Shown here piece by piece: positions 62,658-64,000 of a stretch of DNA of 64,000 nt (the stretch's first letter is position 1; the number at the start of each line of letters is the position of its first letter). Origin of the DNA: an uncultured Saprospiraceae bacterium (lineage in GTDB: Bacteria; Bacteroidota; Bacteroidia; Chitinophagales; Saprospiraceae); contig CAJQRD010000001.1 in assembly GCA_905480605.1 (NCBI GenBank), positions 1 to 64,000 of the forward strand. Direction: 5' to 3'. The translations under genes and the position numbers were made by a program. The notes beneath the pieces were generated by a model. That model searched no databases. It was given only the letters and a program-made list of their open reading frames with translations, and was not told the DNA's origin.

Positions 62658-63914
62658 TTGAAAAAACTCTTACACACATTACTTTTTTTATTAACAGCCT
62701 TTTATGTTTATACCCCAACTATAAATGCTCAAATATTAGGCCTTGAGTTACTTGAAGGAAAGCCTCGTGTTGATATCAAATTCAATTATGAACAAGGTTT
62801 TATCCTACTAGATGTACGATTTAACAATTCCCTACCTCTTACATTTATACTTGATACAGGAGCAGAACATATAATTATATTCAACAAGACAATCACAGAC
62901 ATATTTGGTTTTGAATACGAAAAAAAGATTAGCCTGGTCGGATCTGATTTAGATAAAGAAGTACTAGCCTATATTTCAAGAAACATCCCAATTCAACTTG
63001 AAGAATGCAAAACTGTATTGAGAGATATCATCATTCTTGAAGAAGATTTTCTGCATTTGGAAGAAATAACAGGAAAACCTATTCATGGAATACTTGGAAG
63101 CAGGTTTCTAAGAGGTCTGGTCTTAGATATAGATTATAGAAAACAAAAACTGTCTCTTATCAATTCTGCTCTATTTACTCCTCCATCTGAAAAAATATTC
63201 AAGAAAATAGATTTGAAATTTTCTGGTCACAAACCCTATATAGAATCATATATTATAAATTCAACAGGCGATACAATTAGTGCCAACTTATTGATCGATA
63301 CGGGTTCAGCACTTCCTTTTCTGATTTTTATTGACTCGCATCCTTCTCTACAACTACCTGAAAATTTTATAAAAGGTAATCTTGGAAAAGGAATAGGAGG
63401 TGAATTAGAAGGTTTTTTAGGTAAAGTACGATTACTCAATCTTGATGCTTATCAATTTAGCAGCTTAATAACGAGATTTCAAGCTATTCCAGACAATATT
63501 GATAAAAAAATATTTCAATATAGAAATGGATTAATTGGAAATCCAATATTATCAAGGTTTAGAGTGATGATTGACTTTGTTAAAAACGAAATGTATTTGC
63601 GTCCAAATAAAAAATATGATAAAACATTCAACTACGACAAGAGTGGATTAACAATTTATGCTATCGGGGAGAATTTAGATGAGTTCTACATTAAAGATAT
63701 TATCGAAGGATCCCCTGCGGATATAGCTGGGATCAAGAAAGGAGATATGCTCAAGAAAATAGGATTTTGGCCTTCTCATTTTTATACTTTAGGTGATATT
63801 TCAAAGAAATTTGAAAAAAAGGAAGGACGTAAGTACAAACTAACTTTGGAAAGGAAGGGTGTTCGGTACAAAACACATATGATTTTAAGGGATATGTTAA
63901 AGGTAACTCCTTGA
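62658..63914 (+). CDS. Exported retropepsin-like aspartyl protease with PDZ domain
   Basis: A 418-residue protein with a signal peptide (cleaved after TINAQ). Two aspartyl-protease lobes each have a DTG: FILDTGAEH (about 67) and LLIDTGSAL (about 213). HGILGSRFLRG and NGLIGNPILSRF are the matching hydrophobic-hydrophobic-Gly elements. A PDZ domain occupies about 325-410 (IIEGSPADIAGIKKGDMLKKIG). It is a probable periplasmic or surface protease; substrates are unknown. TTG at 62658 is the only start that fits the signal peptide. The gene is monocistronic. Confidence 0.87.
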   Translation: MKKLLHTLLFLLTAFYVYTPTINAQILGLELLEGKPRVDIKFNYEQGFILLDVRFNNSLPLTFILDTGAEHIIIFNKTITDIFGFEYEKKISLVGSDLDKEVLAYISRNIPIQLEECKTVLRDIIILEEDFLHLEEITGKPIHGILGSRFLRGLVLDIDYRKQKLSLINSALFTPPSEKIFKKIDLKFSGHKPYIESYIINSTGDTISANLLIDTGSALPFLIFIDSHPSLQLPENFIKGNLGKGIGGELEGFLGKVRLLNLDAYQFSSLITRFQAIPDNIDKKIFQYRNGLIGNPILSRFRVMIDFVKNEMYLRPNKKYDKTFNYDKSGLTIYAIGENLDEFYIKDIIEGSPADIAGIKKGDMLKKIGFWPSHFYTLGDISKKFEKKEGRKYKLTLERKGVRYKTHMILRDMLKVTP

Positions 63915-63942
63915 TTATCTTATGAAAAATGGCGAATTTCTA

Positions 63943-63974
63943 TTTGCTTTTACTATAAAAAAAATATATCTTTG
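63943..63974 (+). promoter_or_regulatory. Consensus Bacteroidota promoter at right edge
   Basis: TTTG (63943-63946), 20 nt, TATCTTTG (63967-63974). Both boxes and the spacing are ideal. It drives a gene that begins beyond the window. Confidence 0.85.
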
Positions 63975-64000
63975 CAATCCTAATTTTTAAACCTAATAAT

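Overview
The DNA is AT-rich, with Bacteroidota-type promoters (TTTG, about 20 nt, TAnnTTTG), many TonB-dependent receptors, lipoproteins and type IX secretion (T9SS) C-terminal sorting domains, and proteins typical of that phylum (RmuC, DUF937-OmpA, FISUMP, DUF4465). I read it as a chromosomal stretch of a Bacteroidota bacterium, probably Saprospiria-like or a flavobacterial relative. The lineage within the phylum is inference. No tRNA, rRNA or CRISPR array was seen.

Left edge (1-7291), a defence operon on the + strand. It holds the C-terminal part of an Abi_2/AbiF HEPN ribonuclease, a type III DNA methyltransferase (Mod), a small 4-fold beta-flower protein, the type III restriction subunit (Res) and a 685-residue prokaryotic Argonaute whose PIWI catalytic site is degenerate. 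Genes overlap or lie 0-15 nt apart. Placing a nuclease-dead Argonaute in line with a complete type III restriction system is the most unusual feature of the window.

7299-30018, metal homeostasis. A Fur/Zur-type repressor, a TonB-dependent receptor and a CDF exporter lead into a Czc-type efflux operon (small Cys/His protein, CzcA fused to a CzcC-like outer-membrane factor, CzcB, an ICMT-like methyltransferase, a P1B-2 ATPase). A palindrome TGCAA-N5-TTGCA before the receptor recurs with one mismatch at the efflux promoter, suggesting one regulator. A second efflux set (His-rich protein, CusB-like adaptor, TolC-like channel, CusA-like pump, then a membrane hydrolase) lies on the minus strand at 22618-30018. 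Between the two sets, 19441-22611 differs in base composition and holds small orphan genes, two tandem plasmid-type proteins and structured repeats. It looks like a mobile insertion or its remains.

30019-34178, gene-poor and decayed. It has a truncated phage terminase small-subunit fragment, a FISUMP lectin-like secreted protein broken by an amber codon, two small lipoproteins (NTF2-like and a mono-haem cytochrome) and repeats.

34179-50251, mostly housekeeping and secreted functions. It includes pirin, a cyclase-like DUF2652 protein, a vanadium-dependent haloperoxidase, a membrane-anchored winged-helix regulator, a TonB-dependent receptor, RmuC and a 1389-residue dockerin/T9SS surface protein. 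Long non-coding gaps carry a heptamer array and large perfect hairpins.

50496-56134, a cobalamin riboswitch followed by a BtuB-like receptor and a DUF4465 secreted protein, then a DoxX-like membrane protein and an M19 dipeptidase. 56165-63914 holds a small membrane protein with an early amber codon, acylphosphatase, LMW protein tyrosine phosphatase, a Dna2-like nuclease-helicase, a DUF937-OmpA protein and a retropepsin-like protease with a PDZ domain. A textbook promoter at the right edge drives a gene outside the window.
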